From: Terfezia claveryi
Taxonomy: Eukaryota; Ascomycota; Pezizomycetes; Pezizales; Pezizaceae
Reading direction: 5' to 3'
DNA length: 18,320 nucleotides
Assembly: GCA_015179025.1 (NCBI GenBank)
Contig: WHUX01000583.1
Coordinates: forward strand, 1 to 18,320
The notes below the pieces were generated by a model. It saw only the letters and a program-made list of their open reading frames with translations. It was not told the origin of the DNA and did no database searches. Each line of letters starts with the position of its first letter. Within the stretch, counting starts at the first letter, position 1. This document shows, piece by piece, positions 8,409 through 17,355 of this stretch. A program made the position numbers and the translations under genes.

Positions 8409-8548
8409 AATGGGTATCCAGATGTACCACGGGGTATCCGAATGAATATATGTTCATTTAACTACACATGTTGCTATAAGTATATTCTCGCTATAAGAAT
8501 GGGAGCCGACCACTCGAAGACATGCCTGTAACGAAGTTCTACTGTATC

Positions 8549-8692
8549 ATGATATCTCCAAATGAGCTTGATAAAACTAACCGTTTCAAAGACGAAACAC
8601 CAACTCACCTAGCCGCTCTCAACCTTGATGTGTGCCTGCACCTTATATGGCATGGTAAATCTGGTAAATTTGAGCTGCTGAATAATTTTTGA
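8549..8692 (+). pseudogene. Possible ankyrin-repeat scrap
   Basis: A 47-codon frame from an ATG to a TGA contains DETPTHLAALNLD, which resembles the G-x-T-P-L-H-L-A-A helix start of an ankyrin repeat. Only one repeat-like unit is visible and no flanking repeat or intron boundary was found. If real, it is a fragment of a former ankyrin protein. The motif is short, so a chance match is possible. Confidence 0.25.
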
Positions 8693-9660
8693 CAACTTTA
8701 AATTTGATAGATCCTAACAATATACTTGGTTTTTTGATACGGAAGCTCTCCTGAATATCAAAGGTATGGATATGCTCATCGAGGCATTCAATTGTCCCTG
8801 CTGAACCATTGACAGGCTGAGAGACGCTAATCCGTACATGGCATAAATACTTATCGAGAACACTGATATTCTGCCGTTTGATGATCTTGCCTTCTGTGGC
8901 GACTCTGGTAGTACCTAGTTTTGATTATTTCCAAAGCCGACACTTCTATTTCCATACTCGTATTGTACCTGGTAAATACCTCTGAACTAAGTTTTTTATA
9001 TCTGTAAATGGAGTAGATAGAAATATGGCCATGCCTCATCAAATTTGTCAGCAAATATAATGACTGGTTAATGAAGCTTAAACAAGAGTGTATAATGGTG
9101 CAGAGCGTCCGCAGAAATTGGCATCATGGCTTCTGATAATTGAGTCTGCAGATGGGTAATGATGCACTACTTGGAGAAAACTAAATGGTATTGTGCAATG
9201 AGATCAAAATATTGACTACTATTCTCTGCACTCATATTCAACATTTCTATGTGAAACGCTTGCTTGTATTGGGCGTAGTGGTTTAATATTTGTGCTGCGG
9301 CGATACTATAATAGGTACTTCTGTCGAATTTGTCCGAAGCGCTTCCAATTGTGTCGCTCCCCGATCTACATCTCTAGTGAAATCCAAGCAACTGCCAGAT
9401 AGGGTAGGTAAATCACTGCCGGCCGCCACCAGAGGTGTGTGTGTGCATATATGTTCTAGGACGAGCTACTGAAGGATGCGTTCATTGGGGGGGTTATGAT
9501 ACTAAGCACTTTAGGTAGGGTGGCCATATACAGGAAGCACTTATGTGGAGTTATTCCTCCACGTACGTCCGTTGTTTTGTCGTTTGTTGGTTCTTACATT
9601 GGTTTGTTTTTACGTTTGTTTGTTGTACATACAGTGTGGGCCCACAGCGAAAACTCAATT
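8693..9660. other. Gene-poor stretch upstream of the copia element
   Basis: No gene is supported. Visible items are a short GT microsatellite at 9435-9445, a perfect 6-bp hairpin GTGGAG/CTCCAC at about 9545-9562, a TTTGTT-rich tract at 9570-9630, and the palindrome TGTGGGCCCACA near 9635-9646. The last ~100 bases before 9661 sit where the missing left end of the copia LTR should be. Confidence 0.4.
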
Positions 9661-9855
9661 TATGCTTAGTTGAAATATATGCTTTTTACACGAGGTTACT
9701 TACGTCGCATCAATTGCTTTTGCGAAGTCTCTCTTGTTACAGTGGTTATATAAATCGCTCTAAAGTCCTGTCTGTATTAGAGATATTATCAGAACAATCC
9801 AGTGCAATTCAACCGTCCGTTGCGCATATACTCATCTCCCTATAGATTTCCAACA
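9661..9855 (+). repeat. Left LTR of the copia element (5' end missing)
   Basis: Similarity to the right LTR starts at TATGCTTAGTTGAAATATATG and ends at TTTCCAACA (9855). It carries a 22-base insertion near 9682-9703 relative to the right copy. The TATATAA box is at 9747-9753. The expected TGTTGGAAGAA start is not found upstream, so the terminal ~12 bases were replaced or lost. Confidence 0.8.
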
Positions 9856-9877
9856 GGTTATGAGGCCCGGTTAGCAC
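9856..9877 (+). promoter_or_regulatory. Primer-binding site, half-tRNA initiator-Met type
   Basis: Immediately after the left LTR comes GGTTATGAGGCCCGG. Its complement contains GGGC.TCATAACC, the anticodon arm of initiator tRNA-Met with the CAT anticodon, not a tRNA 3' end. Copia elements are known to prime from a cleaved 5' half of this tRNA. Confidence 0.65.
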
Positions 9878-9960
9878 TTGACCGGCAAAGCTCTTTACTT
9901 TCGCAAGCCCTCTACTCTCGTTCGCTACAACTCCAATATCTTGTTCGTCTACCCCTTAAC

Positions 9961-10532
9961 ATGTCAAATCCATCGCCATCCGATGTATACGTTACCAAAG
10001 TGGGGCACCTAGCGAATTTCTCGGGTAAGTATGCACCCATGACTGGTCTGGCAGAATACATGACTGGCACATGGATATGAACAGCATTGGAAATTGTTAG
10101 AGAATGCCTATTGGGACCATTCCGCGCCTCACACATGGAAATTTTGCTGCCTGGTCGAATGCAATCAAATATGTTCTTATTGGAATGAACTGCTGGGACA
10201 TTGTTACCGAGAAACCTCCAGAAATTCCACAAGATGACTACGAATCAGACGAAGTCGAATTTGAGAAAGACCTGAAGAAATACACCAAGCGAGCGAACAA
10301 GGCAGTTTCGGTGATCTACGGATCCATAATGCCAGCAATTCAAGCAACCGTTGCCGGCCTGACTGATGCCGCGGAAATGTCGATGACACTATCTAAGACG
10401 ATGGATATAGTTCAGAATGAATCCGTATCCCCATATATGAGAGATAAATTCCACCATGAATCCTTCACTGCAAATGATACCATTGATCTCTATATCAGTC
10501 GCATTCTCTCTTATCAAAAAGGACTAGCCTGA
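9961..10532 (+). pseudogene. copia gag remnant
   Basis: The ATG at 9961 (MSNPSPSDVYVTKVG) opens a 39-codon frame that breaks. The reading resumes at about 10104 in another frame with LTHGNFAAWSNAIKY and CWDIVTEKP, which match the W-x(n)-W-D-I-V pattern of copia/UBN2-type gag. The frame stops at 10530-10532. No CCHC zinc knuckle follows, because the gag C-terminus and protease are deleted. Confidence 0.7.
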
Positions 10533-10639
10533 TACAAAGCAGAAATTGCCTGACAAAGATATTATTACCAAGCTCCTTACTGCCCTACTACCAGCATACC
10601 ATGTTAATGAAACTATCTTTAACCAACCCGACCGCACAA

Positions 10640-11131
10640 TCTCCACAGTAATTGCTCCCTAACGCCGACATGCCGAGATTATTCAACCGGAAGCTCCTTC
10701 TAATCCAACTGCCGGAAGTTTTCTGGAGTGAAGCAGTAAATACAGCAGTGTATTTATGGAATAGAGCACCAACCGCATCTATTCTAATCAATGGAAAACA
10801 TCGATATTGTACTCCATATGAGTGTTTCTATGGATCTTGTCCAACGTTAGGTCATATTAGGCCTTTTGGATACAATGTCTGGGTACATGTACCTGATGAA
10901 AAGCGGACTGAATTTGAGAGCAAGACTAAGCGTTATGTCATAGGTACTAGGATATGTAGCTGGAGCTACAAATATCTGGAGAGTTTGGGATCCTCAGTGT
11001 CAAAAACATTCAATTGCGTCAAACTGTGTCTTTGATGAAAATTCAATTGGTGAACCAAGTGAGGTTAACTCTCAGTCCATGGTAGTACAGAATTCTGCTG
11101 CTATACTACCGAATTTTACAAGCATTGGTTA
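10640..11131 (+). pseudogene. copia integrase C-terminal remnant
   Basis: The frame reads LPEVFWSEAVNTAVYLWNRAP, then TPYECFYGSCP, GHIRPFGYNVWVHVPDEKR and FESKTKRYVIG. This is the hallmark end of the integrase core and the region just after it in copia polyproteins. A frameshift near 10970 moves the continuation (VWDPQ ... NCVFDEN) to another frame, which ends at a TAG near 11131. The HHCC zinc domain and the D,D catalytic residues upstream are missing. Confidence 0.8.
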
Positions 11132-12694
11132 GTAGACAGATTGAAGTGCGTTCACTGTCCGAGCCTTCTACATATCAAGGGGCAATATCTTGCAAAGATT
11201 CTATTCATTGGCAACAAGCCATTGATGATGAATGGAATTCATTACAAGAAAATTACACATTAGTTGTGAAGGATCGAATTGAGGTTGCGGTTTATAAGAA
11301 ACCTCTTGGAAACAAGTGGGTATTCAGACTTAAGACCAAATGCTGATGAAACCCTTCCATATAAAGCAAGACTGGTAGTCAAAGGATATGAGTAACAGCC
11401 AGGTTTTGACTTTGAAGAAACCGTTGCACCAGCTGCAAAATTTGTTTCAGTGTGAGTATTACTTGCTTTAGCAGCTGTATTGGATTGGGAAATCATACAG
11501 TTGGATATTAAGACTATATTCTTATATGGTACTCTTCATGAAGAGATATACATGGCATTACCTGAAGGGTTTGAGATTGAAAGAAAGGTTTGCCTTCTAA
11601 AGAATGTCTATCTATGGCTTTAAACAAGCTCGTAGAGCTTTGTATGAAGATATCGATGTATATCTATCTATATGGGATTCTAGGCTTTATCAAATCTATA
11701 GCCGAGTCAAACCTCTATATCTTACAAACTTATTAGCTCTACCTTATTCTATATGTGGACGATATCTTACTCTTTTGTTATAGTAGAGCTAGAGCTGAAG
11801 AAATCCGAGACAAGCTCAATCAGAAGTACAAGATGAGACTAGGTTTACTCCGAAAATTTCTAGGTCTACAGATTATTCGCAATCACACTTTATGACAGAT
11901 CTTTATTTACCAAATGAACTATATTGAAGACATTTTTCGAGAGCAAGGCATGAGCTCCTGCAATCCCGTTGTGATTCCATAAGAACCTACAACCAACCCC
12001 CAACCATTAGATTCAATTTCTTCAGATACCAATAAATCACTCTATCAAGCACTTATTGGAAAACTCATGTACGCCATGGTTTAGTACACGTCTGGGTCTC
12101 GCTTTTGCTATAGCAATCCTAGCAAATTTTACCGCAGCTCCTACAGCTCAACATATGGGTGCATGCAAGCGAGTTTTAAGATAGTTGAAAGGCACAAGCT
12201 CTTATGGTCTTTTATATTCTAATAAGTCTCTTTGTATTGGCTATACAGACTCGGACCCTGGAGGAGACAAAAGCAATCAAAAATCTACATCCGGCTATGT
12301 ATTCACTTTCGCTGGAGCAGCTATTAGCTAGGAGTCTCACCGGCAATCTATCATCACACTCTCAACCACAGAAGCGGAGTATATTGCAGCTTCAGAAGCT
12401 TGTAAAGAGCTCATTTGGTTAAATGGCCTACTACAAGATCTATCGATTCCGAGGCTTCTTAATGTTACTTCTGGACCTCCGATCCTATATATTGATAATC
12501 AAGCGAAAAATCCTACGCATCACAACCGTACAAAGCACATTGATATTCGCTTCCAGTTTATCAGAACAAAGATTGAAGCGGGCTCTATCAATCTTCAAGC
12601 AATCAGTACAAAGGATAATATGGCGGACATCCTTACCACAAAGGCTACATTTGAAGGACATCGGTTTGGAATGGGAGTTCGAGTTTTTTCCTGA
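11132..12694 (+). pseudogene. copia reverse transcriptase and RNase H remnant
   Basis: Fragments in several frames follow the copia reverse transcriptase order: WQQAIDDEWNSLQEN, then PLGNKWVFRLK, then ARLVVKGYE, then [23 protein letters not shown], and the active-site LYVDDILL at 11749-11772. RNase H follows with YTDSD at 12242, STTEAEYIAASEACKELIWL, ILYIDNQA and NMADILTT, so all four acidic positions are still readable. At least six stops or frameshifts interrupt the region. The last frame ends in TGA at 12692-12694. Confidence 0.85.
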
Positions 12695-12845
12695 TATTTC
12701 CGTTTAGTGTTTTATGTTCTGGCACTCTTTTACCCTAATTTTTCCCACTGGGTTTTTGAGGTTTTAATGAGGCCAGTAGTTATGTATGTTTTGTACGCAC
12801 TTTCTTCTCAAGATGTATGCTCTTGCAACTGTGCCGACAGTATGC

Positions 12846-12859
12846 AAAGCAAGGTGGGG
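12846..12859 (+). promoter_or_regulatory. Polypurine tract of the copia element
   Basis: AAAGCAAGGTGGGG directly precedes the TGTTGG start of the right LTR, where plus-strand priming takes place. One C interrupts the purine run. Confidence 0.65.
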
Positions 12860-13052
12860 TGTTGGAAGAATATGCTTTGTTGAAATATATGCGTCGCATC
12901 AATTGCTATCGCCCCCGACGAAGTCTCTCTTGTTACAGTGGTTATATAAACCGCTCAAAAGTCCTGTCTGTATTAGAGATAACTATCAGAACAATCCAGT
13001 GCAATTCAACCGTCCGCTGTGCATATGATCATTTCCCTGTAGATTTCCAACA
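12860..13052 (+). repeat. Right LTR of the copia element
   Basis: It begins TGTTGGAAGAATATGC and ends TTTCCAACA, giving the terminal inverted repeat TGTTGG/CCAACA. The TATATAA box at 12943-12949 matches that in the left LTR. Length is 193 bp. The base run after it (AGAAG) cannot be tested as a target duplication because the left LTR end is lost. Confidence 0.85.
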
Positions 13053-13391
13053 AGAAGCTATTGCTATTTCAGATCACGTGATTATAAGCTCAAAAGACCC
13101 TCGTTACAAAGATTAATGATAGGAAATAACCCTCCTAAACATAATCAAATAGTATTGTAGAAGAAGATGAATAGCACAACGGAAAATGAAAAGCATAGCG
13201 GCAGTATTAACTACGAAATGGAAGTCAGACCCCAATGCGGTACATACAGTGACCTCGAAATCCATGGCTTCATGCAGCAATTCTTCTCTGCCATCAGGCA
13301 TGGCCCAATTTGAACCCCAGGGAGAATATAACCGAGCTAGCTACAGAATGTACTAAACCGTGAGAAAAAAACGGATGGAGACTCTTGAAAT

Positions 13392-13823
13392 TCAACGCAT
13401 GCAATTGAGGGTCACTGATTTTCTGGACCCTCCTGGAATCTCCTCCTCTACCTGATATTCCCCTGTTTGCACAACATATGTATTTACATTAACACTGAAT
13501 TTTACTTCAGCGCCTAAGCCCCATACGTACATATATGCTGGAAATTCCAACACGTCACAGCCTCGGAATATCCATCGAGTTACAATTAGTATATTTTCCA
13601 CACCTCCTTGACCGGTACTGTAGCTCCCCAAGAAATCGAGACTACGGTATGCAGATTTCCCGTGGCTGTGAAACCCTCCAACGCAAGTACAAGCCCTAGG
13701 TCTATATACGGCCCTATCGAAGTACAAGCTTAGCCACTGGATTGAGGACCAGCATCCCCAAATTCTAGGAATACACTGGTTAGTTGGCAAAGAAGCATTC
13801 GGAAACTGGCATGCGCTGGTCAT
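13392..13823 (-). CDS. Hypothetical 143-residue ORF
   Basis: An ATG-to-TGA frame of 143 codons is rich in Trp, Cys and Tyr, with no recognised domain, signal peptide or membrane segment. An in-frame stop lies directly upstream of the ATG, the start context is poor (T at -3) and no introns extend it. About two ORFs of this length are expected by chance in a window of this size, so it may well be non-coding. Confidence 0.15.
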   Translation of the reverse strand: MTSACQFPNASLPTNQCIPRIWGCWSSIQWLSLYFDRAVYRPRACTCVGGFHSHGKSAYRSLDFLGSYSTGQGGVENILIVTRWIFRGCDVLEFPAYMYVWGLGAEVKFSVNVNTYVVQTGEYQVEEEIPGGSRKSVTLNCMR

Positions 13824-15087
13824 CTACTTATCCGAATAACATAAACATCAGGTGCTGGACCTTAGGACTACACCGAAGGCTTTTTAGAACCATCGAAAAT
13901 GACTGGGTAAGACAGAGAAGAGAGAAGGGAAAGAGCGGAAAGTAATTTTGTCCTTCCTAAATAACAATGTCGGAGAATATTCATTACGCAAGTAATTGTT
14001 ACTTTTGTTGATGTTTGTTCCTATGAGCAGTTTACTGTATTTCTGTCTCCGAGTTGTTATCTGGTGTACTCCACTAACTGCCCGTTGGATTCTGATAGCA
14101 AGCGGTTGTCTTCCGGTTTGGGTTTATTTCGATTAGTATTGTACATACCTTGTATCCCTACGGGATTCCAAGTGGCTGATGCATACGAGTAATGACTCTA
14201 AAAAAAAAAAAACCAAAGTGAAGGAGAAGGAGGAGGAGGAGGAGGAGATTTATGCTTGGAGACCTACTCAAAGGCAAAATGTGTTCATAATTCGATGGGA
14301 GAGGTGATATGCCAATAGCCACACCGATTATCATTGCCACATTCACCAGTTATCTACCACTTGTTCTACTCAGTAGCATTCCTTTGGCCCTGCCAGCCAT
14401 CCACCACTCGGTCCTCCCCTCCTATCATGCTAGCGATGGCGCCAGTTTACTCCTGCCTCTACCCCTTTAGAGGGAAGTTCTTGCTCCTATGTCAAATACA
14501 GTCGGCAGTGGAACTCTCCGAACAGCTTCGCAAGTCCCAAGGCACCGGAGCATCCTGGACTGCGAAAATGAACTCAACCGACAGTTTTCCTCCACCATAA
14601 TCTCCCAAAGGTTAGGCATGGTGATGTGCACGGAGCTGAAATAGTGTAAGATATTTGTAAAGGCACAAGGAGGTATGGTAATTAGGCGATGACATGACCA
14701 GAAGGTGCAGGAAAGCCGTGTACACCCACCGCGCAAGGAGTAGAGTTATTTATTGTTGAGTATGGAGCTTAAAAACCTCTCTCCGTGCCTATCGTATATT
14801 TAGAACAAGAATCTTTATGAAGAGATTATATTTTAATATTCTTATAAAGCAACGTCTGACGATGTTAGACAAGTTTAAGCTCCAGTATGGATATGCAAGT
14901 GGTTCAGCATTTTTATTTTGCCTACGATTGTGCAGCGGTGCACCAGCTCAAGCAAGACAAGTGACAAATAAATAGAATACATCCCTGCCAGGTCATGAAC
15001 AGAACATACGAGAAAGACAAGGGATCCACCGGTATTGATCAAGAACTGTAATACAAAATTCCCAGAGCCAAAACAGGGAAGAGAGCA
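13824..15087. other. Gene-poor stretch with simple repeats
   Basis: An A-run at about 14199-14210 and a GAG/GGA microsatellite at about 14219-14247 are present. Opposed frames at 14334-14600 (plus) and 14467-14736 (minus) overlap and neither is recognisable. The sequence just below 15088 is the likely 3' flank of the minus-strand coiled-coil exon. Confidence 0.4.
14764..14883. repeat. Foldback-like inverted repeat, 120 bp
   Basis: GGAGCTTAAA at 14764-14773 is the reverse complement of TTTAAGCTCC at 14874-14883, with partial pairing on both sides. A second, inner imperfect pair, CTTTATGAAGA (about 14812) and TTCTTATAAAG (about 14839), makes it a nested palindrome with an AT-rich core, similar in form to a decayed MITE. 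No target duplication was found. Confidence 0.45.
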
Positions 15088-15408
15088 TCAGACTAATTTG
15101 GTTACTTTTTTCACCGACTTCTGGACCCGAGAAGAAGATGCCAGTGAAATATGCTGTCCACGGCTAGCGCGTCTGTCACAAGAATTGCGGGCTGAGGTTA
15201 CACGTCCTCTGAGGTGTAGGAGTTCGGTCTGAAGGCGAGCAATTTCCTGGTAGAGGGATTTGACAGCTTGCTCTAGGCGCAAGGTAGAGCTTTCGACATT
15301 GGAAAGGCGCTGCTCGGTGAATTGCGATTCGGTTGTGCGAAAGGATTTGTCTTCCGTATCAGGCTCGGTGTCAATTTCAGTTTCGATGGGTGTGGTGTCG
15401 GCTTTAGC
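15088..15408 (-). CDS. Terminal exon of an unidentified coiled-coil protein
   Basis: On the minus strand, 106 codons run from an acceptor (CTAACCTCACAATATTTAG, with an ideal CTAAC branch site) to a TAG/TGA-type stop. The in-frame triplet before GCT is TAG, so an intron boundary is needed. The peptide opens with an acidic Thr/Glu stretch (ETEIDTEPDTEDK). A heptad-like helix follows, LRLEQAVKSLYQEIARLQTE and LLHLRGRV, with Leu/Val at a and d positions. It ends in a basic tail, SSRVQKSVKKVTKLV. There is no ATG in the exon. The best upstream donors (GTGAGG or GTGATT near 15475-15481) do not join an ATG-containing frame in the right phase, so the upstream exon is unresolved. The family is not recognised; it may be a transcription factor or a transposon-derived protein. 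Confidence 0.5.
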   Translation of the reverse strand, partial: AKADTTPIETEIDTEPDTEDKSFRTTESQFTEQRLSNVESSTLRLEQAVKSLYQEIARLQTELLHLRGRVTSARNSCDRRASRGQHISLASSSRVQKSVKKVTKLV

Positions 15409-15574
15409 CTAAATATTGTGAGGTTAGATTTAACCAGTCAAGAGTTTAGAAATTTTCAAAGGGAGTGATTAATCACCTCACCAATCCAATCTAAATGCCA
15501 TCTCACTGGTTAGTCCGGTTGGCACATAACTCTATCGTTGGCACAGTGGTTTAATGTTAAGTTCAAGGAGGAAA

Positions 15575-16144
15575 TCAATCAATCCACTGTATCGAGCTCG
15601 TATGCTTTATTTGTCCAGAAGCCATGAAGTGTAGAGCTAATATCAGCCTAGGGATATTAAAACGATTCCGAGTTAGCGGAGGAAATGCAGGTAGTGGAGG
15701 TAGTAGAGGTAGTGGAGGTAGTGGAAGTAGCGGGGCGAGTGGAGGTAGTGGAGGTAGTGAAGGTAGTGGAGGGAGTGGATGTAGTGGAAGTAGCGGGGCG
15801 AGTTGGGGTAGTGGAAGTAGTGGGGCAGCAGGGGGAGCGGGGGAAGTGCAGGGCTGATGTGCAGCTAGATTTTCGACATTATATACCATATTCACGTGAT
15901 GCCAAGCAAAACCTCTATAAATGCATAACTCCCCTAATCGCATAGAACCCCCCAGTCCCGACGTTATGCTATTATAGAAGTTTGCCTGTACATCACATTG
16001 TCCCACAGCGTGGGCTGGTGTGGCATAGGGGACGCACGCAAAATCAATATCATCAACAAACTTCTCTTTCAAACTACCGTATACATCGCCAGAGACTGCT
16101 TCTTCGGTTTCTAGAATAACTACAGCTTCTGGAACAAACAACAC
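15575..16144 (-). CDS. Hypothetical ORF with Pro/Leu repeat region
   Basis: This minus-strand frame of 189 codons starts at a TTG and is open a few codons further up to a TAG that could be a splice acceptor. The first ~100 residues (FVPEAVVILETEEAVSG ...) are of ordinary composition. The next ~55 are almost only Pro and Leu, encoded by the minisatellite at 15676-15845, which lacks stops in every frame on this strand and so lengthens the frame artificially. No domain is recognised. It could be an exon of the same gene as 15088-15408, but I could not join them in frame. Confidence 0.2.
   Translation of the reverse strand: MLFVPEAVVILETEEAVSGDVYGSLKEKFVDDIDFACVPYATPAHAVGQCDVQANFYNSITSGLGGSMRLGELCIYRGFAWHHVNMVYNVENLAAHQPCTSPAPPAAPLLPLPQLAPLLPLHPLPPLPSLPPLPPLAPLLPLPPLPLLPPLPAFPPLTRNRFNIPRLILALHFMASGQIKHTSSIQWID
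15676..15845. repeat. GGTAGTGGA minisatellite
   Basis: Nine-base GGTAGTGGA-type units with variants (AGTAGCGGGGCG, AGTGAAGGT) are repeated about 18 times and organised in a higher-order period near 60 bases (AGTAGCGGGGCGAGT recurs at about 15727 and 15789). The plus strand reads Gly/Ser or Val/Glu; the minus strand reads Pro/Leu. All indels preserve a multiple of three. Confidence 0.85.
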
Positions 16145-16481
16145 AGACGATGGTGGCTACAATTATAGCCATTCTTCCTCATCTGCATACCTACCTCGAC
16201 GTGCCCCATACCTCCACATCGCCTAATCATGTCTCCAGGTCGCCCCAAGGTACCTCCTCGTCCCATGCATCCGGCCCTGTCCCTGAGCATCCTGGGTCCC
16301 AGAAAGTATACATTCATAAGGCTATCGCTGCGGTGAAGGAGGGTGCAGATCGGATATCCCGCCAAACAGCTGGTGGGTATCAAGAAAAGCTCCTCCCTGC
16401 ACTCATGGCATGACACTGATCACAAGTGCTCCCACGTTCTTCTCGGGACCAACGATTTTGTTTTCGACCAGTAGCAACTCT
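15846..16481. other. Region with opposed short frames, no supported gene
   Basis: A plus-strand ATG frame at 16150-16413 (87 codons; Ser/Pro-rich, then VYIHKAIAAVKEGADRISRQT) overlaps a minus-strand frame at 16120-16416. The plus frame is the more protein-like, but no family is recognised and no splice partner was found. Confidence 0.25.
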
Positions 16482-16800
16482 ATACAGATGAGCCTCATTA
16501 CAAGCATACCTAATATAAGCATATATTAGTTGAAGAATCACGTTCTTCGTGTGAGAGAGAAGAGTATATTCGTGTATTATGAAAGAAGCCGGTTGCTTAA
16601 TACATAGAAGTAAGGAAATCCTCCCATCTTAAATACCCCGTTACTGACGTCCTCGACCCCCTCGCAGATTCGCACATTTGCTCCTTCGCATATTCGCTTC
16701 TTCGCTATATCCGTGTCATCCCATTACCCTGTTCCAACATTAGTTACAAGCATACCCCACCTGGCCCCGGCGATATGCTTGTAATGAGGTTCATCTGTAT
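16482..16800. mobile_element. pogo-like foldback element (MITE) split by a solo LTR
   Basis: The 27-base ends 16482-16508 and 16774-16800 are reverse complements with one mismatch. They begin (TA)CAGATGARCCTC, which resembles the CAGT..AACCTC termini of pogo-type Tc1/mariner elements. An inner copy of the subterminal part (TTACAAGCATA at 16744-16754) pairs with TATGCTTGTAA at 16774-16784 around a CCGG-rich loop, also usual for such elements. TA dinucleotides lie at both ends. Without the LTR insertion the element is about 105 bp and non-coding, so it would have been moved by a transposase encoded elsewhere. Confidence 0.6.
16530..16738. repeat. Solo LTR, 209 bp, with ATTAG target duplication
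   Basis: ATTAG flanks the segment directly at 16525-16529 and 16739-16743, the 5-bp duplication usual for copia-type integration. The ends (TTGAAGAA ... TTCCAAC) are imperfect versions of the TGTTGGAA/TTCCAACA termini, like those of the copia element at 9661-13052, but the body differs. A CTTCGCATATTCG-like short repeat occurs three or four times in the right half. The missing internal region indicates LTR-LTR recombination. Orientation is not certain. Confidence 0.65.
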
Positions 16801-17229
16801 GGCGAACCTTTTTCGAGGCGAAACTTCGGGAACTAGGAATAACCTTGTTAAGTGACCTGTTTGGGGTAAAGCACCTAATACAATTGACAGTTGGATTGAC
16901 AGTAGAGGCTTGCTTCCTCAACAGCATTTCAAATCATGGTTGAGCAAGTTAGGCCATAAAGGCGAACACATCTTCAAATTTACCATCCTCAATGCTTACT
17001 GCCCCGATGTCAATCATCACCGTCTTGCCAACCCTTCATGCAATGCTATCCAGCTATAGCATGTAAAATGTGCAACCTGGCAGTGGGCATATTCAACAGG
17101 CATGGAAGTGGAGACCCCCTCAGATCTTTGGTAGCGCAACAGACATTATTGTCAGTCGACTTGCCGGTAGGCTCCAAGCCTTATCCGGAACAACTAACCC
17201 AGCAGTCTTACTGTCAATAATGTTGTGCA
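16801..17229. other. Region upstream of the interrupted frame, no supported gene
   Basis: Frames at 17038-17220 and 17070-17279 are short and overlapping. Some stretches look protein-like (HIFKFTILNAYCPDVNHH near 16970-17015) but no family could be named and no continuous gene was found. Confidence 0.3.
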
Positions 17230-17343
17230 TTTCCTTACTCGATATGACATGGAAAAAAACTTGGACAGGGGCCTTTTGAAAAAATCAAGGCGATCGTGGT
17301 TGCAATTTTGGGACACCCAGCCCAATCATGCTAACCTGCCTAA

Positions 17344-17355
17344 GAGGTTTAAGAA
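17344..17355. repeat. Left target-site duplication
   Basis: GAGGTTTAAGAA here is identical to 17438-17449 and flanks the LINE-tail insertion. Confidence 0.8.

Larger units (their letters stand above)
9661..13052 (+). mobile_element. Defective Ty1/copia LTR retrotransposon
   Basis: Two related LTRs (9661-9855 and 12860-13052) flank a primer-binding site, gag-like, integrase C-terminal, reverse transcriptase and RNase H remnants in the copia order, and a polypurine tract. At about 3.4 kb it is shorter than a usual copia element of roughly 4.5-5 kb. The gag zinc knuckle, the protease and the integrase catalytic core are absent, and gag is followed within about 120 bases by the integrase tail. 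Many stops and frameshifts are present. Roughly ten substitutions plus indels over the alignable ~130 bp of LTR indicate an old insertion. It cannot be autonomous. Confidence 0.9.

Noticed and set aside
12204..13116. Plus-strand frames at 12204-12422, 12786-13028 and 12817-13116
   Set aside because: They are wrong-frame readings of copia RNase H and of the right LTR.
14467..14736. 89-codon minus frame opposed to an 88-codon plus frame (14334-14600)
   Set aside because: Neither has a recognisable domain, splice partner or clear start context.
16120..16416. 98-codon Cys/Met-rich minus frame
   Set aside because: It overlaps a more protein-like plus-strand frame, no family is recognised, and its start is not supported.
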